A DNA stretch of 64,000 bases from Paenibacillus sp. J2TS4 (lineage in GTDB: Bacteria; Bacillota; Bacilli; Paenibacillales; NBRC-103111). Location of the stretch: NCBI RefSeq assembly GCF_018403245.1, contig NZ_BOSH01000001.1, positions 868,001-932,000 of the forward strand. Direction: 5' to 3'. Within the stretch, counting starts at the first letter, position 1. Each line of letters starts with the position of its first letter. The translations under genes and the position numbers were made by a program. Below, piece after piece: positions 36,857 through 45,180 of the stretch. The notes beneath the pieces are model-generated. The model had not been told where the DNA came from. It made no database searches and saw only the letters and a list, made by a program, of their open reading frames with translations.

Positions 36857-37915
36857 ATGACATTCCGCAAGTGGGCAGTTATCTTCGGCGGCGCCATGCT
36901 GGCGACCGCCGTCTTGCTCGGTCTCTTCAATTATGTTGTGGACCCGTTCGGCGTGTTCGGAGACAAGCTGCTGAAATGGCATTCCTATAATATGGTCAAT
37001 AATCCCCGCCTCGCTAAGATTGCTTACCTGGATCAGTATCATGAGCGTTATGATTCTTATGTCATCGGGGGCTCGAAGTCCAGCTCGCTGGACCCGGCAC
37101 TGCTGAATCAATATTACGGCGATGCGAAATTTTACAGCATGCTGATGTACGGAGGGGATTTCCATGACTATGAGAAAACTCTCTATTATCTCGCGGAGCA
37201 TTATGAAGTCAAGAATATCGTTCTTCATATGAGCTTGCAGGAGATCAACCACTATAACGTCAATTCCGAGACCTTTGATCCGAAGAAGAACTTGCATGCC
37301 AAAGTATCCGGACAATCGCCCGCCGGTTTTTATTTCCGTTATTTAACGCTTCACCCGAAATACAGCTTTTCCAAGCTGGAGGGCTTGGCCAGAAGGGCGG
37401 TAGATCCGGACGAGTTTACTCAGATCAAGCCTGAGGACGGAGTTTATAACAAAGTGAAGCGGGATGCGGAAGAGCTGGGGAGCATCGAAGACTTCCTGGC
37501 CAATCATCCCGATTATGCCGTTCCTGTAGGGAGGCTTGACGCCTCCGCCATGCATCAGAACGTGGAGACGTTAAGACGGATGAAGGAATACTGCGAGGCA
37601 AAAGGGATCAGCTTCACCTTCGTGGCCGGTGCCACATCCAATATGGAGTTGGAAAGCTATTCTTTGAAGGATTTAAAAAAGTACTGGGCCGAACTCGCTG
37701 AAGTAACGGACTTCTGGGATTTTTCGGGCTATACGCCGATCAGCTCCGACCCCAGAAATTTCTATGACTCCATGCATTACAGAAACAGCGTCGGCCGGAT
37801 GATGTTGGCTTATATGTTCCAAGACGATACGATCTATGTTCCGGCGCAGTTTGGACATTACACGACGAAGGAAAATGTGAAGGAGCACAGCGAGAGGATT
37901 TTTACGAAGCCGTGA
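36857..37915 (+). CDS. Membrane-anchored SGNH/AlgX-like partner of the acyltransferase
   Basis: A 352-residue protein with one N-terminal transmembrane segment (AVIFGGAMLATAVLLGLFNYVV) and an extracytoplasmic domain. GGSKSSSLDP around residue 75 looks like the SGNH block-I Ser, and FYDSMHYRNSVGR near residue 300 supplies the Asp-x-x-His of block V. Such proteins take the acyl group delivered by the MBOAT and place it on the glycan. The ATG at 36857 has GAGGTG 6 nt upstream, directly after the MBOAT stop; a GTG three codons earlier overlaps that site. Confidence 0.8.
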   Translation: MTFRKWAVIFGGAMLATAVLLGLFNYVVDPFGVFGDKLLKWHSYNMVNNPRLAKIAYLDQYHERYDSYVIGGSKSSSLDPALLNQYYGDAKFYSMLMYGGDFHDYEKTLYYLAEHYEVKNIVLHMSLQEINHYNVNSETFDPKKNLHAKVSGQSPAGFYFRYLTLHPKYSFSKLEGLARRAVDPDEFTQIKPEDGVYNKVKRDAEELGSIEDFLANHPDYAVPVGRLDASAMHQNVETLRRMKEYCEAKGISFTFVAGATSNMELESYSLKDLKKYWAELAEVTDFWDFSGYTPISSDPRNFYDSMHYRNSVGRMMLAYMFQDDTIYVPAQFGHYTTKENVKEHSERIFTKP

Positions 37916-37968
37916 TGGGTTTTCATATGAGCAGGGGAGCGGGATGCGCCTAATTCCAACTAGAGCTT

Positions 37969-37998
37969 TGAACCGGAAGAGGATGCTGTTCGCCTATA
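37969..37998 (+). promoter_or_regulatory. Candidate ECF promoter of the polysaccharide deacetylase gene
   Basis: TGAACC (37969-37974), 16 nt, CGCCTATA (37991-37998), identical in boxes and spacing to the elements at 35296 and 38923. Two CCTATAGG palindromes occur here (37993-38000 and about 38023-38030). Confidence 0.75.
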
Positions 37999-38038
37999 GG
38001 TTATCCAAAATACAGTCAGAGACCTATAGGGGGACAGT

Positions 38039-38914
38039 ATGCGAAGAATAATTATCCTGATATTGACTTTAGTCTTACTATCGGTGACAGCCTGTGCGAG
38101 CAGGCCGGAGACCATGCAGCAAGCCGGCCCGATTTGGTATGAAAACAAGGCCATCGTCTTGCTGTACCATGATGTTGTCGATTCCAGAGAGGGGGGAGCG
38201 GCAGACGAAGTCTCAACGATTAGTTCGGATCAGTTTGAGGCTCATTTGCTGGCCTTGAAAGACAACGGGTATCGGATTATTCCAATGGAGGATTACATCC
38301 AATTCGTCCTGCATCAGAAACCGATCCCCGCCAATTCTGTCGTCATTACTTTCGACGATGGGTACGAGAACTTCTATACTCAGGCCTATCCCATTCTGAA
38401 AAAACACGGTGTGACGGCGAGCAATTTTATTATCGGAATTTATTCGGACACTTATTATCCGGATGCGGAGCCTCATCTGACCTGGGAGCAGATGAAGGAG
38501 CTGAAACAGAACACAATGGGGATTTATAGCCATACCTATAACCTGCATCGTATGGCAAATAGGGGAAAAGACCAGACGGGACCGGCGTTAACCCATAAAC
38601 TGTTCCTGGAACAGAAACAGAGATTGGAAACGGAAGAAGAGCTCAAGCGGAGGGTCAAGAGTGATCTGGAGTTTATGAACCGGCGGATAGCCGATGAGCT
38701 TGGGGAACAGACTCCGCTGTTAGCTTTTCCCTATGGCGAATATACCGATTTGACGGTAGAATTAGCCGAGGAGGCCGGGATTCCAATCTTTTTTACGACC
38801 CGGGAGGGGATTAATTCCTCCACGGATAAGCTCGTGTACCGAATTAATGCGGGGGAGCCTTTTATAACCGCCGAAGCTTTAATTCAAATTTTAAAAAAAT
38901 ATAGTAAACCATGA
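38039..38914 (+). CDS. Polysaccharide deacetylase lipoprotein (NodB domain)
   Basis: A 291-residue lipoprotein with lipobox SVTAC. The NodB/CE4 motifs are VVITFDDGYENF (catalytic and metal Asp), IYSHTYNLH (metal His pair) and LLAFPYGEYTDL. The LLYHDVVD near the start and the overall length suggest the IcaB/PgaB-like or PdaA-like extracellular group that removes N-acetyl groups from glycans. AGGGGG precedes the ATG. It has its own ECF-type promoter, 40 nt upstream. Confidence 0.88.
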   Translation: MRRIIILILTLVLLSVTACASRPETMQQAGPIWYENKAIVLLYHDVVDSREGGAADEVSTISSDQFEAHLLALKDNGYRIIPMEDYIQFVLHQKPIPANSVVITFDDGYENFYTQAYPILKKHGVTASNFIIGIYSDTYYPDAEPHLTWEQMKELKQNTMGIYSHTYNLHRMANRGKDQTGPALTHKLFLEQKQRLETEEELKRRVKSDLEFMNRRIADELGEQTPLLAFPYGEYTDLTVELAEEAGIPIFFTTREGINSSTDKLVYRINAGEPFITAEALIQILKKYSKP

Positions 38915-38922
38915 AAAATGAA

Positions 38923-38952
38923 TGAACCGATCTTTCGTTTGGTTCGCCTATA
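38923..38952 (+). promoter_or_regulatory. Candidate autoregulatory ECF promoter
   Basis: TGAACC (38923-38928), 16 nt, CGCCTATA (38945-38952), ending 30 nt before the sigma factor start. Autoregulation through such an element is the rule for ECF sigma factors. Confidence 0.8.
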
Positions 38953-38982
38953 TAGAGCAGGTCTAATTGGAAGGTGAAGCAA

Positions 38983-39546
38983 ATGGATAATATAGAGAGC
39001 TTGGTAAGGCAATGCCGCGATGGAGATAAAGAAGCCTTCTTCAAGCTGGTAGAGCCGCTGCTGGGGCGTGCCTACCGGACGGCGTCCGCTATTTTGCGAT
39101 CCAGCCATTTGGCGGAGGACGCGATGCAAAATGCCCTTATGGAAGCTTATCAGGCCATCATGAATGAGAAGAAGATAAGAAATTTTACAAGCTGGTTCAA
39201 TCATTTGGCGGCATGCCGTTCTCTGGATCTGGCCAGACAAAGGTCCAGGCTGGCTAACCGCTCAGGAGATATCGATGAGGTCCAGATTCCCGATGAGCAG
39301 GCTTCTCCTATAGAAGAGGTCCTGCAAAAGGAGTTGGGGTCCGAGCTGTGGGATTCTATCATGTCATTGGATATTCATCACCGCTCGGTCATTGTTTTGT
39401 ACTATTACCAGGAGCTGTCCATAGACGAAATAGCGGATGCCCTGGGCATAAAAAAAGGGACTGTCAAATCACGGCTGCATAACGCCAGACTGAAGCTGAG
39501 CCGCCTGGCCACACCATTAAATCCCAAGCAGGTGATCGGATGTTAG
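38983..39546 (+). CDS. ECF RNA polymerase sigma factor
   Basis: A 187-residue sigma-70 group IV protein. Region 2 has LAEDAMQNALMEAYQAI and WFNHLAACRSLDLARQR. Region 4 has HHRSVIVLYYYQELSIDEIADALGIKKGTVKSRLHNARLKL. The ATG at 38983 has GGAAGG 8 nt upstream. Its last codons overlap the ATG of the DUF4179 gene by 7 nt, the usual coupled sigma/anti-sigma arrangement. Confidence 0.93.
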   Translation: MDNIESLVRQCRDGDKEAFFKLVEPLLGRAYRTASAILRSSHLAEDAMQNALMEAYQAIMNEKKIRNFTSWFNHLAACRSLDLARQRSRLANRSGDIDEVQIPDEQASPIEEVLQKELGSELWDSIMSLDIHHRSVIVLYYYQELSIDEIADALGIKKGTVKSRLHNARLKLSRLATPLNPKQVIGC

Positions 39547-41048
39547 ACAGGAAGGAAGAACAGCGATTTAAGCAAAATTTGCAGAATTCATTAGATGAAG
39601 TTCCGGTTCCTGACTCTCTCCTACAATTTGCCAAAGATGTTCCCATGAAGTACGAGCAGAGCAGCAAGGAATGGGCTCCGCGGGCACATCGGGTCAGAAG
39701 AAGAAGGGCGCTTCCCAAAGTAGCCGCCGTCTGTGCGGTATTGGCAATTACCTCATTGGGAGCCATGCACGCTTCGCCGACCTTTGCCGAATGGATCAAA
39801 GACATCCCCGGATTTTCCATTGCAGCGAAATGGCTGGACCTCATCCCCGGAGAGGATGGAGTCCGGAATGCGAAAGCCCATCATTACAGCCCGTTTGAAC
39901 CGGTCGTGAAGCAGTTCGACGATATGACCGTCAGTATTAGCGACGTGTACTTAAGCAATGACAAGCTTACCTATAAAGTGTTTATCAAGTCGGATAATCT
40001 TAAGGAACACTCGTTCGCCAGAGAGGACGGCACTTTTGCTGCGGATATCAATGCATTTTCTTATATCGTCAGCGCACCCGATCTTTCTGACCAGAGCAGA
40101 GGAGGCGGCGTGGTAATTCCGTCCGACGATGAGGCGAAGGAGCCGACGCAGATTATTTTCAATACGATAGATTTGAAGCCGGAGGACGTTAAGAAGTTTC
40201 TGGACCGGAAGCCGGAGGAGCTTGCTTTTCACATCGGTATTTTTAAAACAGATCCGGTCGACTATTCTTCCAATTTGATTGATACATTGGAGGTGAAGGT
40301 TCCTTTTAGACACACGGACTGGCTGGAGGACGAGATCATTCCGCTGAATCGACCGGTCGCTGTGAACGGCGATCCGGATATAAAGGAGCTTATGCTGGAA
40401 CGGATCAAGATTACGCCCACCGATATGTATCTCGATGTGAAGATTCCGGACTACTCGAATTATTACTTGACATTTGGCCGGGCCGAACCGTATCTGACCG
40501 ATGATCAAGGAGGCATTTATCCGCTGAACTATGCCAGCCCGCACGATATTCCAAGATATAGGCGGGGAGGGGACGGGAACCTGCTCGTCTTCACATCCTC
40601 ACCGTATTTCGACGAGTCGGTCACGAGCCTTACCCTTCATTTGAATGGACTCCTGCTGACCGAAAGGGAGCCAGGCGGCAAGTTTACGATTTCTCCGAAC
40701 GATTCCTTCCCGAAGGAGGTCTCTTTTAAGGGTAAAACATTGACCATAACGGATGCCTATTATGAAGACGTCTATTTGCATTTGAAAATTAAGAAGGAGC
40801 AGTCCGGCAGCAATGAGTTAGGCATTCAGTTTAGCGCATCAGGAGAAGCAAAATGGGATGATCCCGAATTAAAAAAATGGCGGGCCAGCGGCAACCCGAC
40901 CGATGCGGGATATGCTAGAGAGCTGGATGACGACTTCTTCGAAGCGCTCGTCTTTGCTCCCAAGCAAGACGTCTATGAAATTGAAATGATCCGGTCCGGT
41001 GATTATATTCCGCTAAACCTGGAGCTTCCGATCGATTTGTCCAGATAA
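39540..41048 (+). CDS. DUF4179 transmembrane anti-sigma factor
   Basis: A 502-residue protein. The short cytoplasmic N-terminus (about 60 residues, ending in RRRRALPK) should hold the sigma factor, followed by one membrane helix (VAAVCAVLAITSLGAM). The large extracellular part contains the DUF4179 domain after SPTFAEWIKDIPGFSIAAKWL. Bacillales ECF sigma factors are often paired with this type of protein. It presumably senses envelope state and releases the sigma factor. A strong terminator follows. Confidence 0.87.
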   Translation: MLDRKEEQRFKQNLQNSLDEVPVPDSLLQFAKDVPMKYEQSSKEWAPRAHRVRRRRALPKVAAVCAVLAITSLGAMHASPTFAEWIKDIPGFSIAAKWLDLIPGEDGVRNAKAHHYSPFEPVVKQFDDMTVSISDVYLSNDKLTYKVFIKSDNLKEHSFAREDGTFAADINAFSYIVSAPDLSDQSRGGGVVIPSDDEAKEPTQIIFNTIDLKPEDVKKFLDRKPEELAFHIGIFKTDPVDYSSNLIDTLEVKVPFRHTDWLEDEIIPLNRPVAVNGDPDIKELMLERIKITPTDMYLDVKIPDYSNYYLTFGRAEPYLTDDQGGIYPLNYASPHDIPRYRRGGDGNLLVFTSSPYFDESVTSLTLHLNGLLLTEREPGGKFTISPNDSFPKEVSFKGKTLTITDAYYEDVYLHLKIKKEQSGSNELGIQFSASGEAKWDDPELKKWRASGNPTDAGYARELDDDFFEALVFAPKQDVYEIEMIRSGDYIPLNLELPIDLSR

Positions 41049-41080
41049 AGATAAGGGAAGATATGAAAAATACATTAAAA

Positions 41081-41121
41081 AAGCAGGCTTTCGCTTATTG
41101 GCGGAAGCCTGCTTTTTTTTT
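41081..41121 (+). terminator. Terminator of the sigma/anti-sigma operon
   Basis: A 14-bp stem (AAGCAGGCTTTCGC/GCGGAAGCCTGCTT, one mismatch) with a short loop, followed by nine T residues. Confidence 0.92.
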
Positions 41122-41271
41122 CACCACATAAGACTTCCATGTCGCGAATGCAGCACACTTTCTACCATTCGCTTGAATTTTTCTGCATAAAATACAGCTA
41201 TATTAGTTGAACTAATGATTGAATAGGTCATGAAGTGGAGAAAGAAAGATGCTTCCAGGGCGAGTTTTGGC

Positions 41272-41319
41272 TTTGTATTCCTACCATCCGAAGGCCCATC
41301 CATATAGAAGGAATACAAA
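41272..41319. repeat. 11-bp inverted repeat in a 363-nt gene-free spacer
   Basis: TTTGTATTCCT (41272-41282) and AGGAATACAAA (41309-41319) are perfect inverted repeats. No coding region is convincing in 41122-41484. Confidence 0.4.
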
Positions 41320-41484
41320 ACAAGATGTTTGAAGCTTCGGAGGCACTTTCCTTCGGAACGGAATGACAGCTATTCTTTAGTTCAACATATATAGATCGTC
41401 GGTAATAGAAATCACGTGGATGGTACGGGTATGGCACGAGCGAGAGGGCGGCTAGCCCAGTTAGTCCAGTTAGCCGAAGCCTCC

Positions 41485-42084
41485 TTAGTCTACAAATGCG
41501 GTGAATGCCACTAACAGCAGCAAAAATCCGCTGATGAGGGTTCCGAACTGCCCAATCGTAAACCGGCCGATGCGAACGTGAGTCAGCCTAACGCCAAAAG
41601 CGACTCCGGCCCAAACCGTCACGAAGCTGCCCACCGCGGCCAGTATCGATATTAGAAGCGGAGAGAAGCCGAGCAGGCCTGCGCCGACTCCATTGGTCAA
41701 GGCATTGGCGGAAAGGGCAACACCGAGCACTATGGATTCAATAAAGCCGATGCTTTGGGAAGGGGCGCTAGCGGCACGGCCTTCCGCCTCCGCTTTGTTC
41801 TTGGACGCTTGATCCTTACGCGGGACGGCCAATAGCATGATCCGGATTCCAATAATGACTAATATGAAGGAACCGAGGACAACGGGAAGAATCCCGGGCA
41901 GGATTTGAGAAATCCACAGACCGAAATAAATACCGCATACGCTAAAGAGAAAACAAATGACCGCAATCAGCAGGTTAGAAAGCAGGCTGATCCGGATATT
42001 GCGTATGCCGTAAGACAGACCGACTCCCAAATTATCAATGCTTGACGAAAAAGTTAAGGCCGCGATGATAAGCCATGATGTCAT
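41485..42084 (-). CDS. ytaF: YtaF-type sporulation membrane protein (MntP-like)
   Basis: A 199-residue protein with six hydrophobic helices, of the YtaF/MntP cation-pump family. TFSSSIDNLGVGLSYGIRNIRI and LGVALSANALTNGVGAGLLGF are the paired Asp/Asn-containing family motifs. YtaF is known from sporulating Bacillales; the biochemical role is uncertain but Mn2+ or another cation is likely. The ATG at 42084 has AAAGGAG 8 nt upstream, better than a start 11 codons earlier. No yybP-ykoY Mn riboswitch was seen upstream. Confidence 0.8.
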   Translation of the reverse strand: MTSWLIIAALTFSSSIDNLGVGLSYGIRNIRISLLSNLLIAVICFLFSVCGIYFGLWISQILPGILPVVLGSFILVIIGIRIMLLAVPRKDQASKNKAEAEGRAASAPSQSIGFIESIVLGVALSANALTNGVGAGLLGFSPLLISILAAVGSFVTVWAGVAFGVRLTHVRIGRFTIGQFGTLISGFLLLLVAFTAFVD

Positions 42085-42132
42085 TTTCAAAACTCCTTTA
42101 GATTTATTTATTATCATCTTATGAGAATGTGC

Positions 42133-42270
42133 TCAAAAATCATCTTGTCTCAACAAAATTGTTGCGATTTTTATCGAATTTGTTGATTTTGCCTCAACAC
42201 TTACCTCAGATCCAGCTTGCATAGCCCATTCGCCGATCAGTTGGAAGCCGACTTTCTCACGAAAGCTCAT
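42133..42270 (-). CDS. Possible 45-residue protein upstream of ytaF
   Basis: A minus-strand frame beginning MSFREKVGFQLIGEWAMQ, with GGAGCAGGCGG upstream, and ending about 50 nt before the ytaF start. It would share the ytaF transcript. It is too short and unfamiliar to assign. The rest of the gap (42271-42677) has nothing I recognise. Confidence 0.25.
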   Translation of the reverse strand: MSFREKVGFQLIGEWAMQAGSEVSVEAKSTNSIKIATILLRQDDF

Positions 42271-42677
42271 ACGACCGCCTGCTCCTATTCCCCCTAATTC
42301 GATCCCGCTGTAGCTCTACTCCGCACACTACTACCGCGTTCTTTTGACCTCTATCCCATTAGATCAGGAAGATTAATTGGCTGAACACTTTCTGATTCAA
42401 AGGGATAACTATAGAAAGGCGATGGGAAGGGAACGACAAGGAACTCATACAAGTCGATGTAATTTGCAAGTGAAATCCGGTGAAAGCTGACGCGGATCAT
42501 CATCCATTCCCTTCCATTCCTTATTTTACGGATCATGTTGAGATTTAAGCAACACTTTGTTGCCAAATCATGCACACTTTGTCAACAGTTGAATACACTG
42601 GAGCAACCGAACACTTAGGGGGAGGTGTAATAGCCTTTATTTTGCTATGCAGCTGCTGATGAATCCACATAACGGTC

Positions 42678-43520
42678 TTATTGATTCTCCATCAACCGCT
42701 TCAGCTTATATTCGGTAGGAGATTCCGGAGCCGGAGTATAGATGCTGCAGCGCAAATCGGCGCTGCCCTGGACCTGCAAGGATGTGAGGTGGAACAGCAT
42801 TTTTCCCGCTTTGGCATGGCGAAATTCGAGCACGACCTCCGGAGCGGAGCTCACCTCGCTTTGTCTCCATAAACCGTCGAAATCGGGATGGGCTTCCCTC
42901 ATTTCCTCCAGAAATTGATCGTACCATTCATCCTCCACGTACTGACCGTAGTAGGCGCGGAATATAGCCAGAAATCCTCTGACAAAATGCTCCCAATTGA
43001 CAGCCAGTCTCCTGAACTCTTTCCTGGCGAACAATAAACGAATCATGTTGCGCTCTTCGGGCGGGATTTGCTCAAAATCCAGAAAGACATGAGAGGCAGC
43101 CGGATTCCAACCGACAATTTGGCAGCGGCGGTCTGAAATGATCGTTGGACAGCATCGCAGCTCCTGCAAAATTCGAGCTAAAGACGCACTGATCTGAGGC
43201 GGCTCGTCCTTCAAGAGAATGGAGGCTCTTGGCCCGGCATCCAGAGCCAGTGCATACAAATATTTGCGTTCATCTACCGTCATTTGCAAGGCGGCGGCTA
43301 CGCAATCCAGAACCGATGTCGATACTTTAATGTCGCGCCCCTGCTCCAGCCAGGTATACCAGGTTGTACTCACTCCGGCCAGCTGAGCGACCTCCTCTCT
43401 TCTTAACCCGGGGGTTCTTCGCCGGCTCCCTGCCGGAAATCCTACGGTTTCCGGTAAAATTTTTGCACGTTGGTTTTTTAAAAAAGCGGAGAGTGCTTGA
43501 AGTCTCGTTGGTTGATTCAT
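42678..43520 (-). CDS. XRE-family regulator with MmyB-like ligand-binding domain
   Basis: A 280-residue transcription factor. The N-terminal HTH is RRRTPGLRREEVAQLAGVSTTWYTWLEQGRDIKVS. The MmyB-like PAS domain follows (EERNMIRLLFARKEFRRLAVNWEHFV is typical). MmyB relatives bind fatty-acid-like ligands. It is transcribed divergently from fabF, 118 nt away, which suggests it controls that gene in response to a lipid. Confidence 0.9.
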   Translation of the reverse strand: MNQPTRLQALSAFLKNQRAKILPETVGFPAGSRRRTPGLRREEVAQLAGVSTTWYTWLEQGRDIKVSTSVLDCVAAALQMTVDERKYLYALALDAGPRASILLKDEPPQISASLARILQELRCCPTIISDRRCQIVGWNPAASHVFLDFEQIPPEERNMIRLLFARKEFRRLAVNWEHFVRGFLAIFRAYYGQYVEDEWYDQFLEEMREAHPDFDGLWRQSEVSSAPEVVLEFRHAKAGKMLFHLTSLQVQGSADLRCSIYTPAPESPTEYKLKRLMENQ

Positions 43521-43562
43521 CCTCCGGCCTCCCTTCTTGTCTAATTATAGTAGTTATTATAC

Positions 43563-43593
43563 TAGGATAACCTATAACTTGTAATAGGATAAC
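43563..43593. promoter_or_regulatory. Direct repeat TAGGATAAC in the regulator/fabF intergenic region
   Basis: TAGGATAAC occurs at 43563-43571 and 43585-43593, 22 bp apart, about two helical turns. Both lie between the divergent genes. This is a plausible binding site for the MmyB-type regulator. Confidence 0.5.
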
Positions 43594-43638
43594 GGCTATG
43601 GAAAAATATTAGTAAACCAACGATAGAGGAGGAGTTCG

Positions 43639-44886
43639 ATGGAAAGAGTCGTCATTACCGGAATGGGGATCATTTCGCCGCTTGGCAATGATGTGGATAC
43701 GTTTTGGTCTCGTCTTGTTCGGGGAGAATCGGGGATTAGCGTTATTGATACTTTTGATACAACAGGGCACAAAGTTAAAATTGCCGGGTTAGTCAAAGAT
43801 TTTGATGCGGATGCGCGGTTTGGCCGCAGGGAAGCGCGCCGGCTGGATCGCTTCTGCCAATATGCGCTGGCTGCTGCCGAGCAGGCTTGGGACGATGCCG
43901 CGCTTTCCCTGGAGCAGCTGGATCCGGAGCGGCTGGGGGTATATGTCGGTTCGGGAATTGGCGGCCTCCAGACCTTGGTGGAGCAGGAAGCGCTATTGCT
44001 GGCCCGGGGCCCTGAACGGATAAGTCCAACGCTGGTACCTATGATGATATCCAACATGGCGGCGGCGCAGATCAGCATCAAGTATGGGGCATTGGGACCG
44101 GCTTTATCTCCCGTAACCGCTTGTTCCATTGGCAATACAGCGATCGGTGAAGCCTTTCGGCTGATCCGCAGCGGAGGAGCGGATGTCATCATCGCCGGGG
44201 GCATAGAGGCCGCGGTCACGGAAATCTCATTAGCGAGCTTTGCCAATGCGACGGCCTTGTCCCGGCGGAATGACGAACCGGCCCGGGCCAGCCGTCCGTT
44301 CGATGCCGGGCGCGACGGATTTGTGATCGCCGAAGGGGCGGGGGTGCTCGTCCTCGAATCTCTGGAGCATGCTTTACGCCGGGAGGCCCGCATCTATGCC
44401 GAGGTTATCGGGTATGGAGCCAGCTCGGACGCCTACCATATCGTAGCCCCCGATCCGACGGGCGGCGGCGCATATCGTGCCATGAAATGGGCCATTCAGG
44501 ATGCTGGTGTACAGCCGGAGGAAGTAGATGTGATCAGTGCACACGCCACCAGTACGGAAGTGGGGGACAAAGCGGAAACTTTGGCTATCAAAAAACTGCT
44601 GGACGAGCACGCCTCCCATGTTCCGGTGACGGCTAATAAATCGATGCTGGGTCATATGCTGGGAGCGGCTGGCGGCGCGGCGGCGGTAGCCCTTGTGAAG
44701 AGTCTGCAGGAGGGAATCATTCCGCCTACCATTAACCAGGAGTCGAGAGACCCTGATTGCGATCTGGATTATGTCCCCAACAAGGCCCGCCAGGCCGATC
44801 TGACCATCGGATTATCCAATTCCTTCGGATTCGGCGGGCATAATGCGGTCATCGTGCTGAAAGCTTATAAGGAGTTGTATAAATAG
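43639..44886 (+). CDS. fabF: 3-oxoacyl-ACP synthase II (FabF)
   Basis: A 415-residue condensing enzyme of fatty-acid or related acyl-chain synthesis. It extends acyl-ACP with malonyl-ACP. The catalytic Cys is in SPVTACSIGNTAIGEA; the two His are in ISAHATSTEVGD and NKSMLGHMLGAAGG; the C-terminal NSFGFGGHNAVIVLK is characteristic. GAGGAGG precedes the ATG. It stands alone, not in a fab cluster, so it may be an accessory or second FabF, perhaps induced under particular lipid conditions by the divergent regulator. Confidence 0.95.
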   Translation: MERVVITGMGIISPLGNDVDTFWSRLVRGESGISVIDTFDTTGHKVKIAGLVKDFDADARFGRREARRLDRFCQYALAAAEQAWDDAALSLEQLDPERLGVYVGSGIGGLQTLVEQEALLLARGPERISPTLVPMMISNMAAAQISIKYGALGPALSPVTACSIGNTAIGEAFRLIRSGGADVIIAGGIEAAVTEISLASFANATALSRRNDEPARASRPFDAGRDGFVIAEGAGVLVLESLEHALRREARIYAEVIGYGASSDAYHIVAPDPTGGGAYRAMKWAIQDAGVQPEEVDVISAHATSTEVGDKAETLAIKKLLDEHASHVPVTANKSMLGHMLGAAGGAAAVALVKSLQEGIIPPTINQESRDPDCDLDYVPNKARQADLTIGLSNSFGFGGHNAVIVLKAYKELYK

Positions 44887-44948
44887 ATTTCGATTTAGCC
44901 CATGGGATAGTAATGGGATATCCCGCTGTTGGCGGTGTTCATACAGGC

Positions 44949-44985
44949 AAATCACCGGACTTCTAACCTGGAAGTCCGGTGATTT
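44949..44985 (+). terminator. Terminator of fabF
   Basis: A perfect 14-bp stem (AAATCACCGGACTT/AAGTCCGGTGATTT) with a 9-nt loop. It is followed by ATTG rather than a long T run. Confidence 0.65.
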
Positions 44986-45072
44986 ATTGAACGCTGCAAT
45001 TCAGAAAGTATCGCCTTGATTTGGCAAATAACGTGTCAAAGTATCAATAATCGTTGATTTGTCATATTTCTT

Positions 45073-45086
45073 TGAAAGCGTTTCGA
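45073..45086 (+). promoter_or_regulatory. cre-like site upstream of the LplB/YtcP-type importer operon
   Basis: TGAAAGCGTTTCGA matches TGWAANCGNTNWCA except in the last triplet and is nearly palindromic (TTTGAAA-GCG-TTTCGAA). It lies about 95 nt before the first permease, near a TAATAT -10-like box. Confidence 0.5.
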
Positions 45087-45180
45087 ATGTAATATGAAGT
45101 AAGCGATAGAAGATAAAGGAAGAAAGCTATTAATTATGCTTATCCTGCTGCGGCATTATGATAGAAAGGAGGTCTCATTT

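Noticed and set aside
42085-42350. yybP-ykoY manganese riboswitch upstream of ytaF
   Set aside because: The conserved loop sequences of that riboswitch were looked for and not found.
43596-44393. Long 265-codon frame antisense to fabF
   Set aside because: It has low-complexity Ser/Arg composition, no ribosome site, and lies wholly under a textbook FabF.
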